In this document: positions 61,055 through 64,000 of the stretch, one piece after another
How positions within the stretch are numbered: position 1 is the stretch's first letter
Layout: every line of letters starts with the position of its first letter
Assembly (NCBI RefSeq): GCF_007641235.1
Contig: NZ_CP038157.1
Location: 1,364,001 to 1,428,000, forward strand
Reading direction: 5' to 3'
Source of the DNA: Corynebacterium sanguinis
Lineage (GTDB): Bacteria > Actinomycetota > Actinomycetes > Mycobacteriales > Mycobacteriaceae
DNA: 64,000 nucleotides
Program-made: the position numbers and the translations under genes
The notes under the pieces: model-generated
The model's input: the letters and a program-made list of their open reading frames with translations, nothing else
What the model was told of the DNA's origin: nothing
Database searches by the model: none

Positions 61055-62872
61055 ATGACTAGTGCCACGTTTACCGTTGAACCTGATTTCACCATCCAGC
61101 CAGAAGAGAATGTCGTCAGCGACGTTATTCAGCTGAGCGAGTCCCGCCCGGAGGTCGTCTTGTTCCAAAGGCCGAACGGTGCGGGATGGGTCGATATCAC
61201 CGCCGATGACTTCGTCGCCAGCGCATACGCGTTGGCCAAGGGGTTGATCGCCAACGGCATTGAGCCGGGGGACCGCGTCGTGGTTCTTTCGGATTCGCGT
61301 TACGAATGGTCCCTGGCAGACTTTGCCATCCTCACCGCGGGTGCGGTAACTGTGCCGATTTATCCGTCGAGCTCCGAGAACCAGATCGAGTGGATTCTCG
61401 AGGACTCCGGCGCGAAGCTCGTTTTTGCCGAGACTGCCGCGCACGCCGAAGCCGTGAACAACGTCCTCGCCGCCTCAGGCAAGGAGGGTGTGCGCGTCGT
61501 GGAATTCGAGTCCGAAGGCATCGAACAGATCACCTCGGACGGCACAGATGTGGAGCAGGCGCTTGTCGACGACCGGGTCGCCAACATCACCCACGACAGC
61601 CTCGCGTCCATCGTGTACACCTCAGGTACGACCGGGCGCCCCAAGGGAGTCAACCTGACTCACATCAACTGGTACCACGAGGCTCGCGGCCTGCTGTCGA
61701 GCAAGATTGTCACCTCGCTCGGTGACCCTGTGGGCAAGCACGCCGTGATATTCCTGCCGCTGGCCCACGTCCTCCAGCGTGCCGTGACCTTCACCCTCAT
61801 GATCGCGGGGGCGACCCAGTCTCACTGGGGCGACACCTCAACCATCACCAAGGAATTCCAGCGCTCCAAGCCCGCCCTGGTGCTCGGCGTGCCACGAGTG
61901 TTCGAGAAAGTTCGTGCGGGGGCTTACAACCAGGCGGCCGACAGTTCCGACGTGGCGAAGCGAATCTTCCTGGCTGCAGACAAGACGGCCGTGGAGTATT
62001 CCAAGGCGCTGGATACTACCAAGGGCCCCGGCTTGCTGCTTAAAGCAAAAGCCACGTTGTTTGACAAGCTCGTCTACTCCAAGGTGAAGGCTGCGATGGG
62101 CGGGCAGGTGCAGGTCGCGATCTCCGGCGGCTCGGCGATCGGCGCCGACCTGTTGCACTTCTTCCGTGGCATGGGGATCACCATTTACGAAGGTTACGGT
62201 CTGACCGAAACGACTGCCGCTGCCTCCGTGAACGAGCCCGGCCAGATGCGCATCGGCACCGTCGGTCGCCCGGTGGCGGGCTTTAAGGCGCGTGTGACCG
62301 AGGAAGGCGAAATTCAGTTCAGCGGTGACGGTGTATCGAAGTCGTATTGGAATAACCCCGAGGCCACCGAGGCGTCCATGAAGGACGGCTGGTTCTCCAC
62401 CGGAGACCTCGGCGAGATTGACGACGACGGCTTCATCCGCATCACGGGACGTAAGAAGGATCTCATCGTTACCGCTGGAGGCAAGAATGTTTCCCCGGGC
62501 CCGCTCGAAGAGGTCCTTACCCAGGACGAGCTGATCGCGAATGCCATCGTGGTCGGCGATGGCAGGCCGTTCGTCGGCTTGCTGGTCACCATCGACGAGG
62601 CTGAGCTGAAGCGGTGGAAGGCGAAGAACGGCATCGACGAGAACGCTCCGCTCAGCGAGCTGAAGAACAACGACAAGTTGATCGCGGCCGTGCAGTCCGC
62701 CGTGGACACGGCAAACAAGACCGTGTCCAAGGCGGAGGGAATCAGGAAGTTCCGCATCCTCGAGCGCGACCTGCGCGAGGAAGAGGACGAGATCACCCCG
62801 ACGATGAAGGTCAAGCGCAACGTCGTCGTCAAGCGCTTCGCCGACGAGATCGAAGCGCTCTACCAACGCTAA
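61055..62872 (+). CDS. Long-chain fatty acid:CoA ligase
   Basis: 605 aa AMP-forming enzyme. P-loop 'SIVYTSGTTGRPKGV', 'YEGYGLTETTAAASVN' (A5), 'STGDLGEIDDDGFIRITGRK' (A7/A8) and 'KRNVVVKRFADEIEALY' near the C-terminus with the A10-type Lys context. It activates fatty acids to acyl-CoA via acyl-AMP, in a lineage like FadD15. Leaderless start. Confidence 0.92.
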   Translation: MTSATFTVEPDFTIQPEENVVSDVIQLSESRPEVVLFQRPNGAGWVDITADDFVASAYALAKGLIANGIEPGDRVVVLSDSRYEWSLADFAILTAGAVTVPIYPSSSENQIEWILEDSGAKLVFAETAAHAEAVNNVLAASGKEGVRVVEFESEGIEQITSDGTDVEQALVDDRVANITHDSLASIVYTSGTTGRPKGVNLTHINWYHEARGLLSSKIVTSLGDPVGKHAVIFLPLAHVLQRAVTFTLMIAGATQSHWGDTSTITKEFQRSKPALVLGVPRVFEKVRAGAYNQAADSSDVAKRIFLAADKTAVEYSKALDTTKGPGLLLKAKATLFDKLVYSKVKAAMGGQVQVAISGGSAIGADLLHFFRGMGITIYEGYGLTETTAAASVNEPGQMRIGTVGRPVAGFKARVTEEGEIQFSGDGVSKSYWNNPEATEASMKDGWFSTGDLGEIDDDGFIRITGRKKDLIVTAGGKNVSPGPLEEVLTQDELIANAIVVGDGRPFVGLLVTIDEAELKRWKAKNGIDENAPLSELKNNDKLIAAVQSAVDTANKTVSKAEGIRKFRILERDLREEEDEITPTMKVKRNVVVKRFADEIEALYQR

Positions 62873-62883
62873 GTCTCGGCGCG

Positions 62884-62906
62884 CCGCGCGGATTCTCACC
62901 GCGCGG
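62884..62906. terminator. GC hairpin after the acyl-CoA ligase gene
   Basis: CCGCGCGG-ATTCTCA-CCGCGCGG forms an 8-bp stem with a 7-nt loop, 12 bp after the stop. There is no T-run, so it would be a non-canonical terminator or RNA-stability element. Confidence 0.4.
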
Positions 62907-62968
62907 GCGCTACCATTTCCCCAGCGAATCGTCACATGTTGCAAAGGTAGATTGAAGGGGGATGGATC

Positions 62969-63637
62969 GTGCAGAAAACCGCCGCGGTGCTGCGCCATCG
63001 TGAGCTGACCCAGGAAATCTACAACATCGGTGACGAGGTCGCGGAGTATATCGAGCACATCGCGGAATCGATTGCCGATTACGACGGCGAGCTCACTGAC
63101 GACTGCCTCGCAGAGTTCTCGGAAATCATCGATGACGCCCGCCAGGACGCGCGCCGCGTCGTCGGCGAGCTGATCGGGTTGCGGCAAGCGTTGACCTCGG
63201 GGATGCGCGCCGGCGTGCTTTCCGCCTCGGCGTCCGCCGAGGAGCGCATCCCTGAACCGGAGTTCCTCGACGCGATCGGCCTGGAAGACCTCTACCCGCT
63301 TACCGCGCCGTTTTCGGTGCGCACGATGAACGACGCGCTGACCGGCCGTACCGAGCTGACTGTGCAGCATCTGACCGAAATCGTCAGCTTCACCCTCGAG
63401 CAAACCGACATGGTCGCCCGCGAACTCGGTGCGGTGAGCCTGCCGCACCTTTATGCCCGCGTCGGCGAGCTCGTCGAGGCTGCTGTCGAAGGGTGGATGG
63501 AAACCGTCTGCGTCGACCACCCCGCGTTCACCCGCACGATGCGCGGTTCGAACCCGCCGACGTTTTTGGCGGAGCGCGCGCGGATTGACGCGATCGTGGC
63601 CAAGGTCGCCGCGAAGCGCTCACGCCGGGGTGCCTAG
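62969..63637 (+). CDS. Hypothetical helical protein
   Basis: 222 aa from GTG with GGGGG upstream. Largely helical and acidic, with 'DYDGELTDDCLAEFSEIIDD' and 'EAAVEGWMETVCVDHPAF', and a basic C-terminus 'AKVAAKRSRRGA'. No membrane segment or known motif is visible to me. It lies three bases before hemW and is probably co-transcribed with it. Confidence 0.75.
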   Translation: MQKTAAVLRHRELTQEIYNIGDEVAEYIEHIAESIADYDGELTDDCLAEFSEIIDDARQDARRVVGELIGLRQALTSGMRAGVLSASASAEERIPEPEFLDAIGLEDLYPLTAPFSVRTMNDALTGRTELTVQHLTEIVSFTLEQTDMVARELGAVSLPHLYARVGELVEAAVEGWMETVCVDHPAFTRTMRGSNPPTFLAERARIDAIVAKVAAKRSRRGA

Positions 63638-63640
63638 ATC

Positions 63641-64000
63641 TTGTTCGGCCTGTACATCCACGTGCCGTTCTGCGCGACCCGCTGTGGCTACTGCGATTTC
63701 AACACCTACACGCCCACCGAGGTCGAAACCTCGCACGAAACGTACCTGCGCGCGCTAGAAGCCGAGTTGGCGAAGGCGGATACTTCCCCCGCGGACACCG
63801 TGTTCATCGGAGGCGGAACGCCCTCGCTGCTCGGGGCGGCGGGGTTGGGTCGCATCATGGAGATGGTGCACACCCACGTCGGCCTGAAACCTGGCGCGGA
63901 GGTGACCACGGAGTCGAACCCGGAGTCCACCAGCCCGGAGTATTTCGAGGGCCTGCTTGAAGCCGGGTTCACCCGGGTGTCGCTGGGGATGCAGTCCGCC
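63641..64000 (+). CDS. hemW: HemW-like radical SAM protein, N-terminal part (3' truncated by window)
   Basis: About 120 codons from TTG 63641 to the window edge. 'LYIHVPFCATRCGYCDFN' holds the C-x3-C-x2-C 4Fe-4S cluster of radical SAM enzymes; 'TVFIGGGTPSLLG' and 'TTESNPEST' follow as in HemW. The C-x3-C-x2-C-D-F start and the lack of an N-terminal extension favour the heme chaperone HemW over true HemN. The lepA-hemW neighbourhood is usual for the group. Confidence 0.87.
   Translation, partial: MFGLYIHVPFCATRCGYCDFNTYTPTEVETSHETYLRALEAELAKADTSPADTVFIGGGTPSLLGAAGLGRIMEMVHTHVGLKPGAEVTTESNPESTSPEYFEGLLEAGFTRVSLGMQSA

Noticed and set aside
61838..63520. 560-codon leftward frame opposite the acyl-CoA ligase
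   Set aside because: Spans two plus-strand genes and the gap between them; composition is that of an antisense shadow.

Overview
The window is high-GC actinobacterial chromosome, almost certainly Corynebacterium. This rests on gene content and order: holA, rpsT, lepA and hemW in one neighbourhood, and an LLM oxidoreductase / brnQ / treS-mak / aecD / malQ / long-chain acyl-CoA ligase neighbourhood. Short or leaderless 5' ends and frequent GTG/TTG starts also fit. No species can be named from sequence alone.

Layout. (1) 1-1117: the 3' part of holA and an ankyrin-repeat gene. (2) 1279-16941: surface-polysaccharide locus A. (3) 16955-17218: rpsT, encoding ribosomal protein S20. (4) 17498-18938: an intact IS256-family element with a perfect 8-bp target duplication. 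(5) 19042-31783: locus B, a diverged, same-orientation relative of locus A. (6) 31817-34315: a PemK-like gene and lepA. (7) 34322-39603: a reductase/TetR pair, a CPBP protease, a proline iminopeptidase-like hydrolase and a secreted PAP2 phosphatase. (8) 39749-45260: an overlapping peptide/nickel-type ABC operon and an LLM oxidoreductase. (9) 45353-46035: an 85-bp tandem repeat array. (10) 46051-64000: brnQ, mak-treS, aecD, a broken acyltransferase/thioesterase gene, an ABC exporter, a lipoprotein, an esterase, an M3 peptidase, two tiny membrane proteins, malQ, an acyl-CoA ligase, a hypothetical gene and the start of hemW.

The most interesting content is the pair of loci A and B. Each combines a Wzx/Wzy-type polysaccharide pathway (initiating phosphoglycosyltransferase, GT4 glycosyltransferases, secreted glycoside hydrolase; locus A also has flippase, polymerase/ligase and Wzz) with a carrier-protein module. 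That module consists of a class-II aminoacyl-tRNA-synthetase-like amino acid:carrier-protein ligase, a dedicated acyl carrier protein, its own AcpS-like phosphopantetheinyl transferase, a two-domain alpha/beta hydrolase with a predicted Cys nucleophile, and a condensation-domain protein carrying what looks like a shrunken adenylation-domain tail. I read this as a dissociated NRPS-like system in which the synthetase homologue replaces the adenylation domain. I propose that it puts an aminoacyl or small peptidyl group on the surface glycan. The families are recognised from motifs; the combined function is inference.

The two loci have decayed in complementary ways. Locus A has a condensation gene broken by an in-frame TGA and a +1 base in an A6 run, and an initiating transferase broken by an IS256 remnant plus deletion. 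Locus B retains both of those genes intact but has lost wzz, one GT4 gene and the polymerase, and keeps only the first ~140 bp of the flippase next to two IS remnants. Between them one complete pathway remains. rpsT lies between the two direct copies.
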